Origin: Acanthosoma haemorrhoidale
Lineage: Eukaryota; Arthropoda; Insecta; Hemiptera; Acanthosomatidae
Direction of reading: 5' to 3'
NCBI GenBank assembly: GCA_930367205.1
Contig: OV884015.1
Location: forward strand, 110,486,509 to 110,550,508
DNA: 64,000 bases
The notes beneath the pieces are model-generated. The model saw only the letters and a list, made by a program, of their open reading frames with translations, was not told where the DNA came from and ran no database searches. Position numbers and translations under genes: made by a program. Of this stretch, positions 24,719 to 33,888 are shown piece after piece. Each line of letters starts with the position of its first letter. The first letter of the stretch is position 1.

Positions 24719-25468
24719 CAAATTGAAAATCCCCATATGTCTTTGAAAGTAATTGGTTACGTTCAATGTCCTCGGGAATAAAATTATGCACTTACTCATT
24801 TACGAAGTGTTGAACAGTGGAGCTTATGTCTCTTGAAAGCGTTGAAGGGTTCTCTGGTCTTGGAGAAGGAGTGTAGAAAGAAGAACGTCTGATGCTGATG
24901 AGGGAACCCCGATGACCAAACTCTTCCGGCCTTGTTTATTCTCGCTATTTCGCTCTCTGTTCTCCAATTTCATTGGTGGATCTTTCTCCCTCCATTTGGT
25001 GGGGTTGAAAAATGGTTAAGTTTGCTTAGTAGCTGCTGCCATTTAACGTGAGAATAGGACATAGTGTTATGTGACTTAATACTGAACCTAAATATGGACG
25101 TCATTCTTCCCGGTACCTGCTTCAACCCTTGTATAAGAATTGGTTAATCACTGTATTTTTAAATTTTGATATAATCAAATAATAAGAGAGGTTACCAGTC
25201 CTCTCGGCTAGTTTTTAACAAATAACATTTACCAGGAGTGGAAGCGTGCTGGGCCCATAACCTGTAGAAATATATTAGGATTACATAGATAAAACACAGA
25301 CGCTAGGTTAACTCGTGTATTCCACCATAGTTGTTTTAGTTACAATGAGGCCATATGTTACATATGTATATAATGATCTTGATGTAAGTACAAAGTAGAG
25401 GCCAATGCCACATCAATATTATTTTTTACAGCTATATATATCAAGATTCGACCGAATCAAGTATATAT
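24719..25468. other. Spacer without recognised features
   Basis: No supported ORF, repeat or motif was identified. Confidence 0.35.
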
Positions 25469-25534
25469 AAATACATACAGCTCCTTTGCCAAAAAAATTC
25501 GTCAATGCGAAATAAAATCGTTAATTATTTTTTC

Positions 25535-25720
25535 TTTCATAGCCCCTTTAAATTTGCAGATAATTTTATATGATTATAGATCCTCAGCTGAATCTATAAT
25601 TTTTTTTTAATTTTATTTATTTTTTTTTTTTTTCAAAACCCCTTTATTTAACAACATTATTTACAAACAGATGAACAAAATTCAATGTACAAGATTTACA
25701 AATTTCTCTTCTTGCTGCAT
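25535..25720 (-). repeat. Two adjacent LINE 3'-tail fragments
   Basis: TTTCATAGCCCCTTTAAATT (25539) starts a piece matching the A unit of the array at 31426-33888. Past a poly-T tract, AAAACCCCTTTATTTAACA (25636) starts a piece matching 26650-26740 and 58560. Both are oriented with the poly-A tail to the left, that is, minus strand. Confidence 0.6.
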
Positions 25721-26128
25721 ATTATTTTATTGTTATTCTTTTATTCCCTTGTATTATCTTCAGTTTTGTACGAAATTCGATAAGGCTTCTGTTTTATTTC
25801 TTATGACTGTAAGACATTGTTGTACTATTCTGGATGAGCACGGAATTATTATTTTCCGACCTATAGGTAATTAGTATATGCTTTGGGCCTGTATAAGTGG
25901 TAAATTGGAGTTCCCGACGGATGGTCAGGAACTGGCAGGGGGGAGTTAAAGCCTGAGGCATGACTATGTCGAATACTAATACGATCATGGAATGTAAACA
26001 ACCCATGATCCTATGTATGTCGCATTATATTCAATAATAAAGCAGTCTTTTACTGGAGTCAGAGTGTGTCGGTGCATTTCCCTCTTTCCTTATTCTTTTT
26101 TATCTATCTTAACCACCGGCGATTAAAA
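25720..26128 (+). mobile_element. Gypsy family G2, 3' end with LTR (LTR 25944-26128)
   Basis: The left half matches the 3' non-coding region at 62980-63187 of the larger G2 copy. It contains an inverted repeat AGTTCCCGAC/GTCAGGAACT (25909-25933), then the polypurine tract GGCAGGGGGG and an LTR starting AGTTAAAG. The LTR includes a near-inverted repeat around GATCATGG/CCCATGATC and an AATAAAG signal. No coding region remains. Confidence 0.75.
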
Positions 26129-26639
26129 TATATATATATGTGTAATACAATGTTTACTTAACTGTTGTAAGATGAGTACCTGTATAAATACATATATTAA
26201 AATATCAAGTAAGTTTATATTATGTTAAATGATGTTTCCATGGATTCATACCTTTTTTTCATAATTACTGCTTCTGAAATCCAATAGCTAATGTCAACCA
26301 AAATAAATTCCTAGATATTGTTTTGTCGAAAAATGTGGTTCTAAAGAAAACGCACATGGCAAAATCATCAGCCAAAAGAACATTGAGCAAACAACCGTAA
26401 GTATTGCTGATAGAGTAAGTATTAACATTTTCTTTAAGTTATATTCGGTGGTACTAGTATGTCCTATGGCCGCAAGTAGTCTATAGGTAAACGTCGTTCC
26501 TTTGTACATCGCTACTAAAATTTGACATAAAATTCGGTGTTTAACATTAAAGATTTACCAGGAGCTATATTGGTATATATATACAAATAGCTCCTTGGCC
26601 TAAAAAAATCAATGATGAAGAAAGGGCCCTTAATTTTTT

Positions 26640-27182
26640 TTTCCTTTCATAACCCCTTTATTTATTAACATATTTACAAATAGATGAACAAAATTCAATG
26701 TACAAGTTTTACAGATTTCTCCTCTTACTGCATGCGCAGATGCATTCGAAGGAGGGTAGAATTAGAACACAATATCGTTTTGACGTTAAAAGGTCAAATA
26801 ACATGTATACAAGACTAGGTGATGGTGCTCACCTTCGGTTTACAATGTGGTAAACTAAAAACTAAAACCTAAAACTAGAACCCAAGACTAAAGCGTTCCT
26901 GCCTCGACTGCGTCTTGCCATAGATAGGAGAACGGAGCGTGGGTTACCGGGTTTGTCAAGTACTGTAGTGAGTCCCAGAATTTGATATGTCTACGTTGAA
27001 TAAATTTAACCACCGTACTATCATACACACTAGAAGCACACTGTTGCTCCGCTGCTCGAATGAAGTATGCCTTACCACTTTCATCAGTATACCGTTTTGG
27101 AATTGTTGGAGACGCCGAGCTGTCATATACGTCAGATGACGAAAAACCGGTGCACCATACAGCAGTGTAGGCCTGAGTATAC
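26640..27182 (-). mobile_element. J2 LINE 3' end, interrupted by retrotransposon G1 (first part)
   Basis: On the minus strand the ORF tail ends R-R-H-I-K-F-W-D-S-L-Q-Y-L-T-N-P ... V-E-A-G-T-L-stop (stop at 26888-26890). The 3' UTR runs to the poly-T tract at 26635-26655. The copy continues on the other side of G1 at 30105-30235: comparison with 59040-59190 shows the sequence is contiguous once G1 and one 4-bp duplication are removed. Several small changes separate this copy from its relatives. Confidence 0.8.
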
Positions 27183-27351
27183 TTATTATGTACTGGTTGA
27201 ATTAAATAGAACAAATACTTATTGAACACACTGCTTTATTCCGTGATTGATAACTAAAACACAACATGAACATGAATAAGGTTATCCTTAGATAACAACA
27301 ACTTCACCTAATCGATGAATCGATAAATACCATAGTTCGATAGACACAACA
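27183..27351 (-). repeat. G1 3' LTR
   Basis: 169-bp LTR, reading TGTTGTGTCTATCG... to ...CATAATAA on the minus strand. It is preceded, in element orientation, by a short purine-rich GCGGAGAAT next to the integrase stop codon, the likely polypurine tract. Confidence 0.9.
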
Positions 27352-27363
27352 ATTCTCCGCGAC

Positions 27364-28071
27364 TTAGTTAAGCACATAATCAGAAAAGTGAGCCGGAACG
27401 CGACGTTGTCTCTGGGATCTACGTAGAGGCTGGAATTCAGGTCGTCCTGCCGGATGTGTAGTCTCTGTGATTACTGGATCAGGAGCAGTGATGGTTGAAG
27501 GCTCAAATGGTGATGTGGGAGTTGCAGAATTCCTTGGCTGCCTAATTTCGTTGTCAGAGAAGGTAAATTTCTTCTTAGCATGCGAAGCTTGACTAGGAGC
27601 AATGTCATTCTTTATCTGCTCTGGAACGTACACGAGGCGCAGTTGGTCGATGTGGCGCTTCAAGGTGTAGCCATCCCCATCTAAGGTGATTAAGTAGTGC
27701 AACTTGCCGAATTTCTTGATTACAGTGCCAAATCTCCATGAAGATTTGCCATTTGCATACCACCTAGCTTGTACTCTGTCTCCTATCTGGAGTTGGCGAA
27801 CTTTCTTATACTTATCTGGAGATAAATCAGACTTGTTAATCGGTGGTTTAAGTGCATCTAGCTTTATATTAATTTTCCTGTTGAGATACAGTTCTGCCGG
27901 AGATTTCCCACAGGCTAACGGCGTTGAACGGTAGCGCAGGAGTATCTCTTGAACTTTGGTCTGCAGAGGCATTGTCAAATTAGACATTGCTTTCAATTTG
28001 TTTTTGAGTGTCTGAACATTCCTCTCCGCCAATCCGTTCGTAGCCGGTGTCCCGTTGTTGTGTTTACGCAT
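27364..28071 (-). pseudogene. G1 integrase, C-terminal part
   Basis: The frame carries N-G-L-A-E-R-N-V-Q-T-L-K-N-K-L-K, where the Glu is the third catalytic residue of a DDE integrase, then A-C-G-K-S-P-A-E-L-Y and a C-terminal domain with G-D-R-V-Q-A-R-W-Y and G-Y-T-L-K-R-H-I-D-Q-L. About 70 proline/serine-rich residues follow. The zinc-binding domain and the first two catalytic Asp are absent. The frame overlaps the end of the gag-protease frame in a different register, which marks the deletion junction near 28060-28090. The ATG at 28071 is probably not a genuine start. Confidence 0.8.
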
Positions 28072-29762
28072 GCTATAGAATCACTTTGGGGTGAAATACT
28101 CTTGCTGTCTAAATCTTGCAATTTAATATTCAAATGTCGAATCCAGGTACGGCCCAGTAGCGGTGTAAATCCGTCCGGAACCACAAACAATATTTCTGTC
28201 GATACTATATCTCTGTATTGAACGAGTGCTTCCACATAACCCAATGGAGTCACAATTTCAGATGTGTATGACCTAAATCGTATGTTGGTGCTTTGAATTT
28301 TTGCTTTAAGTTGAAGTTTATGAAAAATAGACTTGGGTAGCAGAGTCTGTCCCGCACCAGAATCCACTTCGAAGGTTTGTAACTTGTTTTCAATTTTGAC
28401 ATTAACAAAATATTTTTGCGCATCTTGAATTGTTTGAAGAGGTTGCTCAGCATAAGTATCTATTATCTGGTAACCATCATATGTTGCTAATGAACTTGAA
28501 TCTATCTGGTAAACATCATATGTTTCTAATGAACTTGAATCTATCTGGTAAACATCATATGTTTCTAATGAACTTGAATCTATCTGGTAAACATCATATG
28601 TTTCTAATGAACTTGAATCTATCTGGTAAACATCATATGTTTCTAATGAACTTGAATCTATCTGGTAAACATCATATGTTTCTAATGAACTTGAATCTAT
28701 CTGGTAAACATCATATGTTTCTAATGAACTTGAATCTATCTGGTAAACATCATATGTTTCTAATGAACTTGAATCTATCTGGTAAACATCATATGTTTCT
28801 AATGAACTTGAATCAGCATCCCCATTATTAACAGAATTAATATTTTTCTTGGAAGAGATAAGCTTTTTTAAACAAACTTTCTCAACATGTCCTTCTTTCT
28901 TGCAATATTTACACCTTATCTGGTTGAATTTTACTCTACATTCTTTAGCGTTGTGATTATTACGGCCACAGCGAAAACATAGTCCTTCAATTCCAAGATT
29001 TTTAAAATTTATTATTTGTTTTTGTGGGCTTCTCTGTCGACTTCTTGATTGTTGTCGGAAGCGTGCAGTAGAGAAAGATCTTGTAGGTTTTGAAACTCTA
29101 TTAATTGAAGAATCATATGACTTTTCTCCCGAAATTTCCCTGCTATCAGAGATAGACGCCTCAAATGCCAGAGCTTTTGTTATAGCTTCATCGAATGTAC
29201 CAGGGCTCTGTAGTAATAATTGCTGTCTCATCGACTGATCGCTCAGGCCTCTAATAAACTGTGACAACAAGAAAATATCTGAGACTGACTTTCCACACTG
29301 ACATACAAATTGGCATTTAGGAACAAACTTTTTCAATTCGTTTGCATATGTATTTATTGGTTCATTAGAATTCTGCTTCTGTGATAAAAATCTATGACGT
29401 TCGACAATTACGCTTGATTTGGCAATTAACTGATTCTTTAAAATTTCAATCACTTCTTTGTAATTTAAGTTAGAAACTTCTTTAGGTGCGGCAGAAATTT
29501 TTAAGAGTTCATAATGTTCTGCACCTATACTATTTAAAAGAATTGTTTTTGATGCGAATTCATTATTTTCCAAACCTTTCATTAATAAATAATTATTGAA
29601 TCTTTCAAGGTACTGAGAAAAACATTCTTTAGATTTATCAAAATTTTCAAATTTATAAATAATAGATTCGGACTGTTTTTGAATTGGAATTACACCCTGT
29701 AAAAATGCTTGAAATTGTGCTTGTTGAGCAGCCATAAATTGTTTAAATTGTTCCGGATCCAT
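27993..29762 (-). CDS. G1 Gag-protease polyprotein (3' end fused to deletion junction)
   Basis: The 589-codon frame starts at M-D-P-E-Q-F-K-Q-F-M, 3' of the primer-binding site. Residues about 25-210 form a retrotransposon capsid-like domain. Two CCHC zinc knuckles follow near residues 260-310 (C-F-R-C-G-R-N-N-H-N-A-K-E-C and C-K-Y-C-K-K-E-G-H-V-E-K-V-C), which bind RNA. Next come nine copies of a 13-residue Ser/Tyr-rich repeat, then an aspartic protease with F-E-V-D-S-G-A-G-Q-T and a later L-L-G-R-T-W. The last ~30 residues read past the deletion junction out of register. Gag and protease look intact, so the RNA could be packaged in trans. No frameshift is visible. Confidence 0.88.
   Translation of the reverse strand: MDPEQFKQFMAAQQAQFQAFLQGVIPIQKQSESIIYKFENFDKSKECFSQYLERFNNYLLMKGLENNEFASKTILLNSIGAEHYELLKISAAPKEVSNLNYKEVIEILKNQLIAKSSVIVERHRFLSQKQNSNEPINTYANELKKFVPKCQFVCQCGKSVSDIFLLSQFIRGLSDQSMRQQLLLQSPGTFDEAITKALAFEASISDSREISGEKSYDSSINRVSKPTRSFSTARFRQQSRSRQRSPQKQIINFKNLGIEGLCFRCGRNNHNAKECRVKFNQIRCKYCKKEGHVEKVCLKKLISSKKNINSVNNGDADSSSLETYDVYQIDSSSLETYDVYQIDSSSLETYDVYQIDSSSLETYDVYQIDSSSLETYDVYQIDSSSLETYDVYQIDSSSLETYDVYQIDSSSLETYDVYQIDSSSLATYDGYQIIDTYAEQPLQTIQDAQKYFVNVKIENKLQTFEVDSGAGQTLLPKSIFHKLQLKAKIQSTNIRFRSYTSEIVTPLGYVEALVQYRDIVSTEILFVVPDGFTPLLGRTWIRHLNIKLQDLDSKSISPQSDSIACVNTTTGHRLRTDWRRGMFRHSKTN
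28465..28814 (-). repeat. 39-bp in-frame repeat inside G1 gag, nine units
   Basis: Nine tandem 39-bp units, eight almost identical and one diverged (V-Y-Q replaced by G-Y-Q), encode a 13-residue motif I-D-S-S-S-L-E-T-Y-D-V-Y-Q. They lie between the zinc knuckles and the protease. The plus-strand ORF 28430-28831 is the antisense shadow of this array. Confidence 0.92.
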
Positions 29763-29920
29763 ATTTAATTTCTTATCTTGTTTACTATTAATATTGTACC
29801 TTACTTACCTATAACCTTACTTGGAATTGAATTTAGGTAAACTATTTACAGTCAGTATTTATAATAAATAATAATGCACAACTAATAACAGTTCACTGTA
29901 ACACCTAACGTTCGATTTTG

Positions 29921-29933
29921 ATCCTCGTCGCCA
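29921..29933 (-). promoter_or_regulatory. G1 primer-binding site, probably tRNA-Ser
   Basis: Three bases after the 5' LTR the minus strand reads TGGCGACGAGGAT. This is complementary to a tRNA 3' end ending ATCCTCGTCGCCA, which fits the usual eukaryotic tRNA-Ser(GCU) as I recall it. Other Gypsy elements of the 17.6/297 type also use tRNA-Ser. Confidence 0.65.
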
Positions 29934-29935
29934 GT

Positions 29936-30104
29936 TTATTATGTACTGGTTGAATTAAATAGAACAAATACTTAGTGAGCACACTGCTTTATTACATGAT
30001 TGATAACTAAAACACAACATGAACATGAATAAGGTTATCCTTAGATAACAACAACTTCACCTAATCGATGAATCGATAAATACCATAGTTCGATAGACAC
30101 AACA
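29936..30104 (-). repeat. G1 5' LTR
   Basis: 169-bp LTR, by my count differing from the 3' LTR at four positions. It carries the promoter and polyadenylation signals of the element; an AATAAAGCAG lies near its 3' part on the minus strand. Confidence 0.9.
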
Positions 30105-30235
30105 ATACTCTTGTAAATCAATAGCTTGAGGCGCAATGATAGAATGGGGGAAGTCAATAAGTGCGTAAGCCGGTAAGACTTCGTCTGTGTCTGCTTCAAC
30201 TTCCTTGCAAAATGGTTACTAAAATGGAGGTTAGG
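30105..30235 (-). mobile_element. J2 LINE, second part of the copy split by G1
   Basis: Matches 59065-59190 (for example GGGGGAAGTCAATAA and AAAATGGTTACTAAAATGGA), encoding the reverse-transcriptase thumb region. It joins 26640-27182 once G1 is removed. Confidence 0.8.
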
Positions 30236-30503
30236 AAGTGGAGTATACTCGAATAATTGGCAGACCGCTGTATGTACCGCTTACGCTATTACTTATTAGT
30301 GCGCGGTCGCCTCGCCTCTGCCACTCTTCTCAGATCTCTCGTTCGTTCCTCTCTTCAGCCGCCTTTCGTCGACCGCTTCTTTTAACACTGCTCCTCCTCC
30401 AGAATGGACGCCAGAGGAGGAGGGTGACCAAAGAGAATCTGTTTCCGCGGAGGACGGGCAGTCGACAGGAGGAGGGAGCTCGGGAGGTGACAGATACACG
30501 GAG

Positions 30504-31046
30504 ATGGAAGAGCTCCAGGAAATAGTCAACGATAATTGTCGTCAGATAATCTGGAAGACGCGGACCGCGGGACTGACGAAGATTGCTTGCAGCGATCACA
30601 ACAGATCCACAACAGGTCCACAACAGGTCCACAACAACGACCATCTGGTCGCAGCCGGGAGCCATACGGCCACACTCCTCGTCAACAACCGCGCGGAGTT
30701 GGGGAAACTCTTGGGGAAGGCCTACGCGAGGATTACGGCCGAAAAACGTAGGAGAGTGGCGAGGGAGAACGTGGGCGTCAAACCCATCGAAGGTCGCGTC
30801 ACAATAGGGACCACCGTATACCGCAAAATCGCATCGAACCAGGGTAAAGAACTGATCCGTTACGAGGGCCCCTTTAGGGTGGTCGCGATTCCTGAACGCA
30901 ATATCGTAACCATACAGAGTGTTCGTGATCCGCGGAAGCGCAGGAACGTTCATGTAGAGCAGCTGAAGATACCAGCGGGGACATCCTCCCAGCGAGAGTC
31001 TCGGGTAACGCCCTCACCCCCATACACTCTTCACTCCAGATCATAA
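30504..31046 (+). pseudogene. G2 gag-like/integrase C-terminus fusion relic
   Basis: 180 codons. The last ~110 residues match the integrase C-terminal part at 62673-62933: R-R-V-A-R-E-N-V-G-V-K-P, then I-G-T-T-V-Y-R-K-I and Y-E-G-P-F-R-V-V. The first ~60 residues are different and include a short repeated S-T-T-G-P-Q-Q stretch (30600-30640). The frame stays open upstream to about 30390, so the fusion is a deletion product. It lacks the DDE core, so no enzyme activity is expected. The antisense ORF 30330-30953 is a shadow. Confidence 0.7.
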
Positions 31047-31210
31047 ATCTGTATCAGTGAATGTATTTTTCTTTTGTTTGTTTGTTTTAGTTTTTACTAT
31101 TTTTAGCCTGTGTATGAAGTTTCTGTTTTTTTAATTTTTATTTTATATTGTATTGTCCGCTAAGAGTATCGGGGTACGATACTCTATCAACTGTACATAG
31201 TCCACTGTTA

Positions 31211-31235
31211 AGTTCCCGACGGATGGTCGGGAACT
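31211..31235 (+). other. Inverted repeat beside the G2 polypurine tract
   Basis: AGTTCCCGAC, five bases, GTCGGGAACT: a perfect 10-bp inverted repeat immediately before the polypurine tract. The same structure with one mismatch occurs at 25909-25933 and 63153-63177. Confidence 0.8.
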
Positions 31236-31245
31236 GGAAGGGGGG

Positions 31246-33888
31246 AGTTAAAGTCAGAGGTAGCTCTGTATTGTAAAGTAATGCGATCATGTGGCGTGAA
31301 CATCCCATGATCCATATATGTCGGATTACAAAGAGAAATAAAGACAGTCTATTTCGAGAACTGAAGTTAGTCTTACGTTCCTGTTTCCCTTCTCTTTATT
31401 ACATTCTACCCATTGGCGAATAACTTATATATGTTTTGTTAGTTTATAAAAATTTTTAAATGATCGTAAAATTAGAACTAGAAGAACCTTACTAATCTTT
31501 TTTTTCTTTTTTTCTTATTTTTTTTTTCTTCATAGCCCCTTTAAATTTACAGATAATTATATATAATTATAGATCCTCAGGCGATTCTATTAACAAATTA
31601 TTTTTGTATTTCCTGTAGGATCTCTACATTATATATATGTTTTGTTAGTTTATAAAAATTTTTAAATGATCGTAAAATTAGAACTAGAAGAACCTTACTA
31701 ATCTTTTTTTTCTTTTTTTCTTATTTTGTTTTTCTTCATAGCCCCTTTAAATTTACAGATAATTATATATAATTATAGATCCTCAGGCGATTCTATTAAC
31801 AAATTATTTTTGTATTTCCTGTAGCATCTCTACATTATATATATGTTTTGTTAGTTTATAAAAATTTTTAAATGATCGTAAAATTAGAACTAGAAGAACC
31901 TTACTAATCTTTTTTTTCTTTTTTTCTTATTTTTTTTTTCTTCATAGCCCCTTTAAATTTACAGATAATTATATATAATTATAGATCCTCAGGCGATTCT
32001 ATTAACAAATTATTTTTGTATTTCCTGTAGCATCTCTACATTATATAAGTTAAAGTCAGAGGTAGCTCTGTATTGTAAAGTAATGCGATCATGGGCCGTA
32101 AACATCCCATGATCCGTATATGTCGGATTACAAAGAGTAATAAAGACAGTCTATTACGAGAACTGAAGTTAGTCTTAAGTTCCCGTTTTCCTTCTCTTTA
32201 TCACATTCTACCCGGTGGCGAATAAATTATATATGTTTTGTTAGTTTATAAAAATTTTTAAATGATCGTAAAATTAGAACTAGAAGAACCTTACTAATCT
32301 TTTTTTTCTTTTTTTCTTATTTTGTTTTTCTTCATAGCCCCTTTAAATTTATAGATAATTATATATAATTATAGATCCTCAGGCGATTCTATTAACAAAT
32401 TATTTTTGTATTTCCTGTAGCATCTCTACATTATATAAGTTAAAGTCAGAGGTAGCTCTGTATTGTAAAGTAATGCGATCATGGGCCGTAAACATCCCAT
32501 GATCCGTATATGTCGGATTACAAAGAGTAATAAAGACAGTCTATTACGAGAACTGAAGTTAGTCTTAAGTTCCCGTTTTCCTTCTCTTTATCACATTCTA
32601 CCCGGTGGCGAATAAATTATATATGTTTTGTTAGTTTATAAAAATTTTTAAATGATCGTAAAATTAGAACTAGAAGAACCTTACTAATCTTTTTTTTCTT
32701 TTTTTCTTATTTTGTTTTTCTTCATAGCCCCTTTAAATTTATAGATAATTATATATAATTATAGATCCTCAGGCGATTCTATTAACAAATTATTTTTGTA
32801 TTTCCTGTAGCATCTCTACATTATATAAGTTAAAGTCAGAGGTAGCTCTGTATTGTAAAGTAATGCGATCATGGGCCGTAAACATCCCATGATCCGTATA
32901 TGTCGGATTACAAAGAGTAATAAAGACAGTCTATTACGAGAACTGAAGTTAGTCTTAAGTTCCCGTTTTCCTTCTCTTTATCACATTCTACCCGGTGGCG
33001 AATAAATTATATATGTTTTGTTAGTTTATAAAAATTTTTAAATGATCGTAAAATTAGAACTAGAAGAACCTTACTAATCTTTTTTTTCTTTTTTTCTTAT
33101 TTTGTTTTTCTTCATAGCCCCTTTAAATTTACAGATAATTATATATAATTATAGATCCTCAGGCGATTCTATTAACAAATTATTTTTGTATTTCCTGTAG
33201 GATCTCTACATTATATATATGTTTTGTTAGTTTATAAAAATTTTTAAATGATCGTAAAATTAGAACTAGAAGAACCTTACTAATCTTTTTTTTCTTTTTT
33301 TCTTATTTTGTTTTTCTTCATAGCCCCTTTAAGTTTACAGATAATTATATATAATTATAGATCCTCAGGCGATTCTATTAACAAATTATTTTTGTATTTC
33401 CTGTAGGATCTCTACATTATATATATGTTTTGTTAGTTTATAAAAATTTTTAAATGATCGTAAAATTAGAACTAGAAGAACCTTACTAATCTTTTTTTTC
33501 TTTTTTTCTTATTTTTTTTTTCTTCATAGCCCCTTTAAATTTACAGATAATTATATATAATTATAGATCCTCAGGCGAATCTATTAACAAATTATTTTTG
33601 TATTTCCTGTAGCATCTCTACATTATATAAGTTAAAGTCAGAGGTAGCTCTGTATTGTAAAGTAATGCGATCATGGGCCGTAAACATCCCATGATCCGTA
33701 TATGTCGGATTACAAAGAGTAATAAAGACAGTCTATTTCGAGAACTGAAGTTAGTCTTAAGTTCCCGTTTTCCTTCTCTTTATCACATTCTACCCGGTGG
33801 CGAATAACTTATATATGTTTTGTTAGTTTATAAAAATTTTTAAATGATCGTATAATTGGAAGTAGAAGAACCTTACTAATCTTTAGTG
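31246..33888. repeat. Composite tandem array of G2 LTR units and LINE 3'-end units
   Basis: Two units alternate. B (about 180 bp) is the G2 LTR and starts at 31246, 32048, 32438, 32828 and 33630. A (206-bp period) is a LINE/SINE 3' tail in minus orientation with TTCATAGCCCCTTTAAATTT and GATCCTCAGGCGA. The order is B-AAA-B-A-B-A-B-AAA-B-partial A. The central BA dimer repeats at exactly 390 bp. Units are nearly identical, so expansion was recent. There is no coding potential. Confidence 0.92.

Larger units (their letters stand above)
27183..30104 (-). mobile_element. G1: Ty3/Gypsy-type LTR retrotransposon lacking reverse transcriptase
   Basis: Two 169-bp LTRs (27183-27351 and 29936-30104) flank 2584 bp on the minus strand, with target duplication ATAC (27179-27182 and 30105-30108). 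By my count the LTRs differ at four positions, indicating a young insertion. The interior encodes Gag with two zinc knuckles and an aspartic protease, then jumps to the C-terminal part of integrase. Reverse transcriptase, RNase H and most of integrase are missing. The element therefore needs enzymes from a relative. It sits inside a J2 LINE copy. Confidence 0.92.
30231..31425 (+). mobile_element. G2 Gypsy element with internal deletion, 3' LTR 31246-31425
   Basis: The copy has a proline/glutamate-rich 5' coding part, a jump to the C-terminal end of integrase, a 3' non-coding region, polypurine tract GGAAGGGGGG and an LTR beginning AGTTAAAG and ending AATAACT. The rest of gag, protease, reverse transcriptase and integrase core are missing. 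No 5' LTR is seen: on the left it abuts the J2 LINE directly. Its LTR is the first B unit of the composite array that follows. Confidence 0.75.

Noticed and set aside
28430..28831. 133-codon plus-strand ORF
   Set aside because: Antisense of the 39-bp repeat within G1 gag on the minus strand.
30330..30953. 207-codon minus-strand ORF
   Set aside because: Antisense to the G2 frame, which matches integrase; the minus frame has no recognisable domain.
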